A program made the position numbers and the translations under genes. The notes under the pieces are model-generated. The model saw only the letters and a list, made by a program, of their open reading frames with translations. It was not told the origin of the DNA and searched no databases. 64,000 nucleotides of DNA, from contig NZ_LIXI01000003.1 in NCBI RefSeq assembly GCF_001905595.1, positions 496,001 through 560,000 on the forward strand, given 5' to 3'. This DNA comes from Streptomyces sp. CB00316 (GTDB lineage Bacteria > Actinomycetota > Actinomycetes > Streptomycetales > Streptomycetaceae). How positions within the stretch are numbered: position 1 is the stretch's first letter; every line of letters begins with the position of its first letter. Shown here piece after piece: positions 54,171 through 62,793 of the stretch.

Positions 54171-54330
54171 ACATCACTGGTCCCCGACACGCGGAGGGCG
54201 TTCCTGCCAGGACCCCTCACAACGATGTGACGAGGGCCGCTGAGAGGCCGCACCTTCACACCAGGCCCTTCGTCAGCTGACCGCCGGGGAGACGACCGAT
54301 GGGCCATGCAAGCGAGCGAAGGGGAAAATC

Positions 54331-54768
54331 ATGAAGGCAGTGCGCTACCACTCCTACGGCGGCAGCGACGTCCTCGTCTACGAGGAGGCAGACCGGCCGG
54401 TGGCAGGTGTGGGCCGAGTAGTGGTGCAGGTAGCCGGCACCTCGTACAACGACGCGGACTCCGGCCTCCGGGCCGGATTGCGACAGGACCTGCTTCCACT
54501 TGCCCTCCCGCACATCCCAGGCCTCGACCTGTCCGGAGTCATCACCGAGGTCGGCGAGGGCGTGCCCAACTGGAGCATGGGGGACGCGGTGGTCGCACTT
54601 CTGCCCGCGGCCGCTCCCGGCGCGGCCGCCGAATACGTCGCCGCACCCGCCGAGGCGCTGGCCACCGCCCTCCGCACCGTCGAGCTGACCGACGCCGCGG
54701 CCCTGCCCCTCGTCGGGCTGACGGCATGGCAGGCCTCGTTCGAACACGCCGACCTCAAGCCCGAGCAG
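54331..54768 (+). pseudogene. Truncated quinone oxidoreductase (zinc-type ADH family)
   Basis: ATG 54331 (AGGGGAAAATC upstream). 146 codons of a typical NADP-dependent quinone oxidoreductase N-terminus: MKAVRYHSYGGSDVLVYEEA, LDLSGVITEVGEGV and LPLVGLTAWQASFEHADLKP. After PEQ the sequence changes to an unrelated one (the toxin gene's 5' region), and the NAD(P)-binding half is lost. It is the product of an illegitimate join at about 54768. Confidence 0.8.
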
Positions 54769-54809
54769 AGGGAGGCCACGGGCACCTCGTACCTATGCCA
54801 GGGGGACAA

Positions 54810-55211
54810 ATGCAACGCGGCGAAGTCTGGTGGGTGGAGTTCGACGAGCAGCGGCCGGTCGTGCTGCTGTCGGAGACGACGCGTCCGGGATCCAAGTGAT
54901 GCAGGTCGTCGCTCCGGCGGGCGTCGACATCACCGGTCTGGGCGTCGAAGTGGCAGTAGGCGCCATGGAAGGACTGCCCTGTGAAGGCGTGCTGCGGTTC
55001 GCGTTCCCGCGCCCAGGCTTTACCCCTTGCATGTGGCTGACCACCGTGTCCCGGGACGACCTGATCGAGCGGGCTGGCGCCCTGTCCTCCGCGAAACTCA
55101 GCGAGATCGAGGATGCCCGCCGTCTCGGGACAGGCGAAGTAGCCGACCGCAGCGACGGCCGCGAAGCTAAGCGAGATAAGGGAGGTCCTCCGTCTCGGTG
55201 GACTCGGGTAG
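54810..55211 (+). pseudogene. PemK/MazF-family toxin gene, two frameshifts
   Basis: ATG 54810 follows AGGGGGACAA. The opening MQRGEVWWVEFDEQRPVVLL is a PemK/MazF start. A one-base loss near 54868 moves the continuation to another frame: DDASGIQVMQVVAPAG, then GVLRFAFPRPGFTPCMWLTT and LIERAGALSSAKLSEIEDAR. A second shift near 55160 leads to AKLSEIREVLRLGGLG and a TAG at 55209-55211. The family cleaves mRNA at specific sequences. No antitoxin gene is adjacent. As it stands it is not translatable as one protein. Confidence 0.7.
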
Positions 55212-55407
55212 GCGGAGAAGGAACAGACGCCCCCGATGGCGTGGTCAGGCTCGTCCAGATGATCGACACAGGCCACCTCTGTCCTCGGCGCCCCTCACCA
55301 TCGAGATCACGATCTACGGCTGGAGTAGCCTGCGCCGGCGGCGCCGTCAGCCGTGACCAGGTGGACGAGTGGCCCGCCGAACAGCACCGACGCGCCGAGA
55401 CCGGCCG

Positions 55408-55690
55408 CTAGTACTCCAGCAGGCGGGCGGCTGCTTGGCGTCGGCGGCGCCAGTTCGACCAGCTCAGCGCGTGGTGCAGTCCCCGGTGTCCGCTCAGGTG
55501 CGGAGGCCGGGCGCGACAAGCTGCCAGGAGTCGCCGAACCTCCGCCACTGTGAACCCGATGACCCCGGCCGTCCCATCTGTTCCGCCCCCCTTTTCCCCG
55601 GCTTGGTGCGCCGTGGCGGCCAGGAAGGCGTGCGCGAGCATGGCCAGGGTGATGTGCCGATACCAGCCCACGTAGCGGCGGAGGTCTACC
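55408..55690 (-). pseudogene. IS701-type transposase C-terminal fragment
   Basis: The minus strand reads YVGWYRHITLAMLAHAFLAA then GFTVAEVRRLLAACRARP and ends SWSNWRRRRQAAARLLEY. This is the characteristic C-terminus of actinobacterial IS701-family transposases. The N-terminal catalytic part is absent; the fragment abuts the end of the ABM-domain gene at 55686. Confidence 0.8.
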
Positions 55691-56012
55691 GCGCCGGCTC
55701 GAGTTCGGCCATCTCGTTCCAGCCCTGGCCCGGGACCTCGACGTTGATGATCTCCGGGGTGGTGGCGATGGCCGTCGCCATCGATTCCATGCCGGCCCGG
55801 AAGTGGTCGGAGGCCACATGGGCCGCGCCCGCGTCGGCGTCGGCGAAGGCCTCCAGGAGCGTGAACCTGTGGGGGGCGTCGACGCCGCGCGACCAGTCGT
55901 AGAAGAGATTTCCCGGCTCGGCGCGGGTCGCTCGTGTGAAGTCGTCGACGATGTCGAGCCAGCGGTCGCTGTACTCGGGAAGGACTGTGAACCTGACGGC
56001 GATGAAGATCAT
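55686..56012 (-). CDS. Antibiotic biosynthesis monooxygenase (ABM) domain protein
   Basis: 108 residues, one ABM ferredoxin-like dimeric barrel: MIFIAVRFTVLPEYSDRWLD, FTRATRAEPGNLFYDWSRGV and HRFTLLEAFADADAGAAHVA with SDHFRAGM. Members are quinol monooxygenases or other small-molecule oxygenases. The stop at 55686 lies against a transposase relic, but the domain looks complete. It is upstream of no clear operon partner; the IclR regulator lies 82 bp ahead on the same strand. Confidence 0.8.
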   Translation of the reverse strand: MIFIAVRFTVLPEYSDRWLDIVDDFTRATRAEPGNLFYDWSRGVDAPHRFTLLEAFADADAGAAHVASDHFRAGMESMATAIATTPEIINVEVPGQGWNEMAELEPAR

Positions 56013-56094
56013 GCCGTCCAGGGTGACACCACCGATATCGGAGGACCACCCGGGGCACGCCGCGTTCCGGCTCTGCCGGAAAACGGTCGTCCGC

Positions 56095-56862
56095 TCAGAG
56101 CAGCGCGGTCGCCGCGGCCCGCGCCAGTGCCGCCCGGATCTCCCCGTGCCGCCGCCGGAAGTCGGAGGTGGGCAGCGACACCGACAACGCCTGCACCACG
56201 CCGTCCGGGCCGTCGGCCGGGTGCGGCAGCGTGGTCGCCAGGCAGGTGAACGCCGGGTCCGCCTCGCCCATCGATACCGCGAGGCCCTGCCCGCGGACCT
56301 GCGCGACCTCCGCCTCGAAACGTTCGGCCGTCGTGATCGTGCGGCCGGTGAACCGGGCCATGCCGTGCTCGGCCAGATACCGCCGCCGCGCCGTCCTCGG
56401 CAGTGCGGCGAGCAGCACCTTGCCGTGCGCGGTGGCGTGCGCCCGTGTCTCGGGTCCGGGCAGAAAAGGGTGGGCGAGGTCCGTCAACGGCACCGTGCTG
56501 TCGATCATGACGATCCGGCCGTCCCGGTACGCCGTGAAGTACGCCTCCGCCCCGGTGGCCCGCCGCAGTCGGGGCAGCAGCTCGGCGATCTGCGGCGCGA
56601 GCCCCAGGTGTCTCCGGTACGACTGGTGCAGCGCGGCCAGACGCGGCCCGGGGGCGTAACCGGCGCCGGTCCGGACCAGATGGCCGCGGGCCGTCAGGGG
56701 TCCCAGCAGGTGGTACACGGTCGACAGCGAGCATCCCAGCCGCCGGGCCATGGCCTTCGCCCCGACCGGCCCGGGAGCGTCCGCCACGGCGTCCAGGATC
56801 TCCAGCGCGCGGTCGACCGACTGCGGCACGGCGGGGCCGCGGGCGGGGGCGGGGCGGGGCAT
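56095..56862 (-). CDS. IclR-family transcriptional regulator
   Basis: 255 residues. An N-terminal winged HTH (SVDRALEILDAVADAPGPVG then MARRLGCSLSTVYHLLGPLT) is followed by the IclR effector domain with ATAHGKVLLAALP near 150 and GEADPAFTCLATTLP near 200. ATG 56862 lies after GGAAGGAACAG. It precedes the ABM gene on the same strand and could control it; the ligand is unknown. Confidence 0.88.
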   Translation of the reverse strand: MPRPAPARGPAVPQSVDRALEILDAVADAPGPVGAKAMARRLGCSLSTVYHLLGPLTARGHLVRTGAGYAPGPRLAALHQSYRRHLGLAPQIAELLPRLRRATGAEAYFTAYRDGRIVMIDSTVPLTDLAHPFLPGPETRAHATAHGKVLLAALPRTARRRYLAEHGMARFTGRTITTAERFEAEVAQVRGQGLAVSMGEADPAFTCLATTLPHPADGPDGVVQALSVSLPTSDFRRRHGEIRAALARAAATALL

Positions 56863-57078
56863 GGCTCTGTTCCTTCCGGGCGTACGCGTTCTCCGAGTCT
56901 AAGCGGCGGTGCGGCCGCCCCCGGCCTCGTACGCCCCCCGGCGCCCCCGTGAGACGCCGAGACGGCGATGGCCCGCACCCTTGGCAGAAGGGCGGGCCGA
57001 AGGTGAGCCGACTGGGCCGGCCTACGGGTCCAGAGGACCGGTTTCCGGCGGGAGTGGACTCTGCTGCGCAATTCGTTC

Positions 57079-57200
57079 AGGCGGAGAGTCGGTAGCTGAG
57101 TCGTTCGAGCCTGCTGGTGCGGGGGCGGTCGAGGGGGCCTGCGGTCCAGTGGGCGTCGAGCCTGATCACGTTGAGTGCGGTGGCGGAGAAGGTGTGTTGG
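57079..57200 (-). pseudogene. Transposase C-terminal fragment (IS1182-like)
   Basis: Minus strand: GPKVRLQHTFSATALNVIRL followed by DAHWTAGPLDRPRTSRLERL and a short tail to the stop. This matches the C-terminal end of transposases in which an HxFxATALNxxRL segment precedes the stop. Only about 40 codons remain. Confidence 0.6.
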
Positions 57201-57816
57201 AGGCGGACTTTCGGTCCCACTGGTCGGAGAGGATCGGCAGCCCATCGACCTGGAGGACGTCGAAGGCCAAAGCGCGCAGGTTCGTCGATTCCTGGAGGGG
57301 CTCAGGCTCGACCCCGACCACCGAGAGGCTTTGGATGGGGGCTTGATGGATGAGTTTGCGGTCCGCTCGTTGTTCGCGGCCGCTGTGCCGGGCGATGGGG
57401 TGAAGGCCACGTCGATTGCCAGGGTCCGTCCGCGCTGGTCGTGCGCGCGGCTGCGCGCCGGTCCCAGGGGGCGTATCGCTGAAGATGCGGGCGGGATGGC
57501 TTGTTAGCAACCCTTCCGTACGGATCGGGCGGAGGCGTCCATGGGGTCGCGCCTCGGTGGCTGCCTTTCCAAGACCCTTGGGGGACACGGTGGAAACGCT
57601 TCTGCAGACAAAGTGGTGCAGCTTGCAAATATCTACGCAGAGCAGCAGTTCGCGCCCACCTTCCAGCCAACCTCGTTACGCAGAATCATTATCCGCACAC
57701 TCTGAGTGTCTAGCTGGCTAGGCTTCTCGCAGCGGATGCGCCAGCCCGTCGCGTAATGGGGGAGGGCGGAGGGCTTCCGTCTTTCCCTTGTACCGCGAGT
57801 AGAGGGTTGGCCTGCT
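57201..57816. other. Intergenic, degenerate sequence
   Basis: About 616 bp ahead of the large operon. A short minus-strand stretch (TNLRALAFDVLQVDGLPIL, near 57240-57300) resembles an ATP-dependent DNA ligase motif but is isolated. The promoter for the operon at 57817 must be here or just upstream, but no consensus stands out. Confidence 0.4.
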
Positions 57817-60360
57817 GTGACTGCACGCGTCGAAGATGTACGGAAGTTCCTTGTCCAGACGGATCCGGGAGGCGCGGTCGAGATCCCGGTGTCCGTGTTC
57901 GCCGACCCCGACGCCGCGGCGCTCGTCTTTCCGGGCAGCACTGTGCGGATCGACGGTGCGGTGTGCGATACGCAGGCCCTTACGGTAGGCGGGCAGGCCA
58001 GAATCACCGCATCCTCGGCGCCGGTGGACGTCGCGTTCACCGCCGATGGCGGACGAGTGACCGGAACGCTGGCCAGAGTTGATCTCGGCGAGGGCCGCGT
58101 TCTGGTTCTGGTCGACGGCGCTCCGCACGGAACGGATCTGCCGGTGGGGGCCTGGGCCTTGGCGGACGGCCGGGTGCTGCGATTGACCAGGCGTACCCCC
58201 GCGTTGCCGGTCGACCCCGAACGCCTGGACGGCCTGGGCCGCGCTCTGCTCGCCAGGCAGCCCCGCAACCGGGCGGACAGCGACCGCACCTCCTGCGCGC
58301 TGGTGACCGAGCACGGCATCCTCACCCCCCGTCCCGGGCCGCGGCGCCGCAAGGGGATGCGGGTCTTGGAGGCGCCGTCGGTGCGCGGCTGGTCGCCGAT
58401 CGGTACCCCTGGCGGCGAGAACGGTCTGAGCGTCGACTACTACAGCCCGCCGCTGCGGATTGCTGGTGCACTGACGGCGCTGCCGGCTTCCCCGCCGTAC
58501 AAGACGGTGGTCGGCGGGGTGCTGCTGGTGGACACCGGCGCGTTCAGCGGCGCGGCGATGGGCGCCTACGTGGTGCCCGGCTCCGGTGCGGATCCGTCGC
58601 TGTTCGCCTACGGTTCGCTGGGCAGCCAGATCGGTTTCGGCCCGCCGCTGTTCCAGGTGCGCGGGATCTCGGCGGGGTTCGGGTGGAACAGCCGTGTGCG
58701 GGTGCCGGCCGCCGACGCTCTGGACGACTTCCCGTTCCTGATGGCCTTGGACAATCCGGGGGCGATCGGCGCCGATGACGATGAGGTCGACCCCCTCGAG
58801 GTCCTCAGCAAGCTGATCGGCGGCTCACTTCCGTGGGTGCGGCCGCAGGAGGGCGACCTGTGGTTCGCGGCCGGTCTGGCCTTCGACTGCTTCGAGACGT
58901 TCAGCGGCCGCGCCATGGCGCTGGTGCAGACCGGCTCCGACCTGACGATCAGCCTGCTCGGTGCGGCCGGGATGCAGCTGCCCACCAAGAGCAACAAGAA
59001 GATCGCCCGGGTGGAGATCGGCATCGAGGCCACGTTGCGGCCGACGGCCGGGGAGCTGAGCATCGGGGCGGCGTTCACCGAGAAGACGTTCCTCATCGAC
59101 CCGAACTGCAAGCTGCGCGGCGGCGTCGGCATGAAGTTCTGGTTCGGCAACCACAAGAACGCCGGCGACTTCGCGTTCATGCTCGGCGCGATCCCCGCTG
59201 GACGGGAACTGCCCGCCCGCTACCCCAAACAGCAGCCCGCCGGCATCACCTGGGGCGTCGGCTCCACCGTCAACATCACCGGCAACGCCTACGCCGCGTT
59301 CACCCCCAAGTCCCTGATGGCCGGCGGTTCCCTGGACGTCGTCTTCCAGTCCGGGATGCTGCGCGCCTGGCTCACCGCCCGGGTGGACGCCCTGCTGGAG
59401 TGGAACCCCTTCTACTTCGACGTCGGCATGGGCCTCCGGGTCGGGGTCTCGGCGACCATCAAGGTCTGGTTCGTCAAGATCAGGATCTCGGTCGAGGTCG
59501 GCGTCAGTGTCCGCGTCTGGGGCCCTGCGGTCGGTGGTGAGGCCACCGTCCACCTGTGGTTCATCTCCTTCACCATCGGCTTCGGCGCCGACCGCCGCAA
59601 CCACACGCCGGCACTGGACTGGGGCGGCTTCCAGGGCATGCTGCCGCCGCCGGAGAACATGGTCCGCACCACGGCGATCGCCGGCTACGCCGGCGAGGGC
59701 GCCCCGGCCACCCGCGGTGCGGTCAAGCCGTGGCTGGTCAGCAACGGCGGCTTCACGTTCACCGCCGACACCCAGGCCCCCGTCAGCAAGGTGTACCTGA
59801 ACCAGGGCAGCGACACCATTGAGGCCACCACCGGCGATGCGGTGGACATCCTGCCCATGCACCTGCTGGGCAAGGGCAGCGAACTGCGCGTCTGGCTCAC
59901 CTACAACGCCAAGCCCGCGGCCCTGGCGTCCTGGGGCCGCACCATCCTGCACGGCAACGTGCCGAACGGCCTATGGGGCCAGCGCCCGGACGCGTCCGAC
60001 GACGGGATCATCCCTGACCGGATCCTCGGGATCCGCCTGACCTCACCGCCGGTCGACCACGGCACCTCCACCGGTTTCCTCGACGAGAAGGCCATCTCCT
60101 TCGACCCCATCAACCCCGACGGCAAGCAGCCGCTGTCTGGGGAGCCGGCCACGGGCCCGGTGCCGACGCGGCCCGGCGGGGTGATCGCAGCGATCCACAA
60201 CGGCATCGACACCCCAGTCACCCGCGACAGCCGCGCCGCCCTGGCCCAGGCGCTCAAGGGGCTCGGTACGGACCTCGGCGCTCTCCACAGCGAGCTGCCC
60301 GCCTACGCCCACGCCGCCGGCACCGCGTTCACTGCCGAGCCGATGCTCGTCGCCGGCTGA
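57817..60360 (+). CDS. Large DUF6603-like protein
   Basis: 847 residues from GTG 57817 (AGAGGG ten bases upstream). No signal peptide. The N-terminal 200 residues are beta-rich; the middle (about 370-590) is a run of alternating hydrophobic strands such as YFDVGMGLRVGVSATIKVWF and RISVEVGVSVRVWGPAVGGE, then VHLWFISFTIGFGADRRNHT. This resembles the DUF6603 group of very large bacterial proteins, by memory. The C-terminus (RDSRAALAQALKGLGTDLGA) is helical. The strand-rich body suggests a beta-barrel or tubular assembly component. First of a three-gene run; function unknown. Confidence 0.7.
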   Translation: MTARVEDVRKFLVQTDPGGAVEIPVSVFADPDAAALVFPGSTVRIDGAVCDTQALTVGGQARITASSAPVDVAFTADGGRVTGTLARVDLGEGRVLVLVDGAPHGTDLPVGAWALADGRVLRLTRRTPALPVDPERLDGLGRALLARQPRNRADSDRTSCALVTEHGILTPRPGPRRRKGMRVLEAPSVRGWSPIGTPGGENGLSVDYYSPPLRIAGALTALPASPPYKTVVGGVLLVDTGAFSGAAMGAYVVPGSGADPSLFAYGSLGSQIGFGPPLFQVRGISAGFGWNSRVRVPAADALDDFPFLMALDNPGAIGADDDEVDPLEVLSKLIGGSLPWVRPQEGDLWFAAGLAFDCFETFSGRAMALVQTGSDLTISLLGAAGMQLPTKSNKKIARVEIGIEATLRPTAGELSIGAAFTEKTFLIDPNCKLRGGVGMKFWFGNHKNAGDFAFMLGAIPAGRELPARYPKQQPAGITWGVGSTVNITGNAYAAFTPKSLMAGGSLDVVFQSGMLRAWLTARVDALLEWNPFYFDVGMGLRVGVSATIKVWFVKIRISVEVGVSVRVWGPAVGGEATVHLWFISFTIGFGADRRNHTPALDWGGFQGMLPPPENMVRTTAIAGYAGEGAPATRGAVKPWLVSNGGFTFTADTQAPVSKVYLNQGSDTIEATTGDAVDILPMHLLGKGSELRVWLTYNAKPAALASWGRTILHGNVPNGLWGQRPDASDDGIIPDRILGIRLTSPPVDHGTSTGFLDEKAISFDPINPDGKQPLSGEPATGPVPTRPGGVIAAIHNGIDTPVTRDSRAALAQALKGLGTDLGALHSELPAYAHAAGTAFTAEPMLVAG

Positions 60361-60472
60361 CGCGACGCGTACCACTGGGCCGCCTCATAGGTGGGGCGGC
60401 CCCGCCTCGCCACGCGCCTGCGCACGGTGCCCCGCCCCGCCCTCCGCCGCGTTCTCTCGAAAGGCACGCCCT

Positions 60473-62740
60473 GTGACCACCACAACCGAACCCGCCTCTC
60501 CGCCGCGTCCTACCGAGCCGGCGGGCCAGCACCGCACACGGTTCTTCGACCACCGCATCCCCTCCCTCTACGCCGGCCGGTACCGGATCGACAACCGGCA
60601 GGTCCTCAAGGACGTCGACGGCACGGACCGGACCGTCGATGCCACCCCGCAGCCATTCGATGTCGTCCAGCCGCGCTTCAGCTTCGACCCGACGGGCATC
60701 AACGCGCAGTTCCCCGTGCCGGACGCGGTGGGCACCTACAGCCAGACTCTCGCCCACATCAACCTCGACGCCCCGGGCCTGCCGTGGGCCCGGCTGCTCG
60801 CTGAGGACCAGCCGGGAGCCGTCCCGTGGATGGCGCTGCTGCTGTTCCGCGAGGACGAACTGCCCGAGGACCCGGACGCGGTGGGCCTGGTCAAGACGGG
60901 CACCGTGCGCGAGCTCCTGGAGGGGGCCCACGGCCTTGGAGCGGTGCCGGTCATCGCCCCGGGCAGCATGCGTCCTGACGAGTACGACGAGCAGTGCGCC
61001 TCCGTCCTCGTCCCGGCCGCGCTGTTCGACGCGGTGAAGCCGCTGCCGGTGGAGATGGGTTACCTGGCGCACCTGCGCGAGGGCGGGCGCCCCGACGCCG
61101 ACCACACCCGCGCCGGCGCGGACCCCGAGCCGGACGAGGGCGAACTCAACGCTGTCCTCGTGGCCAACCGATTTCCCGCCGCCATCGGGGGGCGTCACGT
61201 CGTCCACCTCGTTTCCCTCGAAGGCCACGAGCGGCACCTGACCGGACCGGCGCCCACCGACGGCGTACGCCTGGTCTCCCTCGCCTCCTGGTCCTTCACC
61301 ACCGAACCCGACTCCGGCGTCGGCTTCGGCGACCTCGCACAGCACCTGGCCGCCACCGACGACGGCACCGGCGACGAACCCCTCCCGCGTCCCGCGGACG
61401 AGCTGCGCCTACGGGTGCCGACCACGGCACCGGCCAACCCGGCCGGAGCGCAGAAGGAAGCCGTGGACCGGATGGCGTCCGGGGCCGTGGCCCTGCCGCA
61501 GCGCCTGGAGACCGGCGAGCGCACCCTTGCCTTCTACCGCGGCCCGCTCACCGCGCAGCCGGCCCAAACCCCGCCCCCGGCGGCCGCCACTCGCCTGGAC
61601 TCACCCGGTGAGGCGCTGATCTACCTGCAGCGCTACGGCGTGTTCGACACCGCCTACGCCGCCGCGTTCACCACCGGCCGCACCCTCGCCCTCGCCGACG
61701 CCGAATTCCGCAACGCCCTCCTGGAGTTCCGCTCCGCGGCACGCTCCGCGGTTCGGCGTCTGGCCTCCCACCCGCAGCTCGCCCACGCCGCCGCGGGCAC
61801 GCTGAGCTGCCGTCACCTGACCGCGCCGCTCGCGTTCGAGGCATTCGACCGGCTCCTCACTGACGGCGACGCCCGCTCCGGTGTCGCCCGCCTCAACCAG
61901 GCCCTCGACCAAGCCGGCCCGCAGCTGCGCGCCGGCCGCCGCCGCACGGGTGTTCGCACCCGTCGCGGCCCCGGGGATGCGCGTGCCGTCCTGGCCCAGC
62001 CCGACCTCGCCGGCCTGCTCACCCAGGCCGCCCCGGACGACTTCAAAAAGGTCACCGACTGGCTGGACGCGCTGCGCCGCCTGGAACTGCTGAGCCTCTC
62101 CCACCTGGTCCCCGACCCCCGCGCGCTGCCGGCCGAGAGCATCCGCTTCGCCTACCTCGATCCCGCGTGGGTGCGGGCCGCGGTGGACGGGGCGGTGAGC
62201 GTCGGCGTCGGCCACGCCCTGGACGCCGACCTCAACGCTCTGGCGACCGGCGGCGGTCCGGTGCCGAAGTGCGCTGTGCTCGTCAACTCCAGCCTGGTGG
62301 AGAACTGGCCCAAAGCCATCGTCACCGCCCACAAGGGCACCGAAGTCGTCGGACCCGTACGTGAGGCCGTCTTCGGCACGCAGATCCGCCTGGCGCTCTT
62401 CCCCGAGGTCATCGACCGCTTCGAGCTCGCCGAGCCCCCGCGGGGTCTGTGCTTCGGCATCGGAGACCTCGGCACCATCGAGCTCCGCGAAATCACCGGA
62501 GATCGCATCGGGCACCCGATGGGCGAGTTCCCTCCGCCACCGCCTGCCGACGACAGCCGCTTCCGGCGCTTCCTGCGCCCGGGCGGGAAGGATGTCCTCA
62601 ATGTCGACGGTACCGGCGACGCCTTGGTGCCCGCCCTCTCCAGCGCGCACGGGCTCACCGGTGGGCAGCGGATCTCCTCCGCGCAGTTCGCCCTGCAGAT
62701 GATCAACGCACCGCAGGCCCAGACCTTCTCCCGGCCCTGA
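60473..62740 (+). CDS. Large uncharacterised protein, second gene of the run
   Basis: 755 residues from GTG 60473 (GAAAGG upstream). No signal or membrane segments. N-terminus: RTRFFDHRIPSLYAGRYRID then QPRFSFDPTGINAQFPVPDA and LPWARLLAEDQPGAVPWMAL. C-terminus: ESIRFAYLDPAWVRAAVDGA, where a conserved DG precedes VSVGVGHALD, and a final strand region. I do not recognise a family. Spacing to the neighbours (112 and 53 bp) and matched size argue for one operon. Confidence 0.65.
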   Translation: MTTTTEPASPPRPTEPAGQHRTRFFDHRIPSLYAGRYRIDNRQVLKDVDGTDRTVDATPQPFDVVQPRFSFDPTGINAQFPVPDAVGTYSQTLAHINLDAPGLPWARLLAEDQPGAVPWMALLLFREDELPEDPDAVGLVKTGTVRELLEGAHGLGAVPVIAPGSMRPDEYDEQCASVLVPAALFDAVKPLPVEMGYLAHLREGGRPDADHTRAGADPEPDEGELNAVLVANRFPAAIGGRHVVHLVSLEGHERHLTGPAPTDGVRLVSLASWSFTTEPDSGVGFGDLAQHLAATDDGTGDEPLPRPADELRLRVPTTAPANPAGAQKEAVDRMASGAVALPQRLETGERTLAFYRGPLTAQPAQTPPPAAATRLDSPGEALIYLQRYGVFDTAYAAAFTTGRTLALADAEFRNALLEFRSAARSAVRRLASHPQLAHAAAGTLSCRHLTAPLAFEAFDRLLTDGDARSGVARLNQALDQAGPQLRAGRRRTGVRTRRGPGDARAVLAQPDLAGLLTQAAPDDFKKVTDWLDALRRLELLSLSHLVPDPRALPAESIRFAYLDPAWVRAAVDGAVSVGVGHALDADLNALATGGGPVPKCAVLVNSSLVENWPKAIVTAHKGTEVVGPVREAVFGTQIRLALFPEVIDRFELAEPPRGLCFGIGDLGTIELREITGDRIGHPMGEFPPPPPADDSRFRRFLRPGGKDVLNVDGTGDALVPALSSAHGLTGGQRISSAQFALQMINAPQAQTFSRP

Positions 62741-62793
62741 CTCCACGTCCCCGCGCTGCACTGCCAATGCGCTGACCGAAAGGACCTCGGGCC

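Noticed and set aside
57240..57300. DNA ligase gene
   Set aside because: Only a short ligase-like phrase occurs, isolated and without neighbouring motifs.
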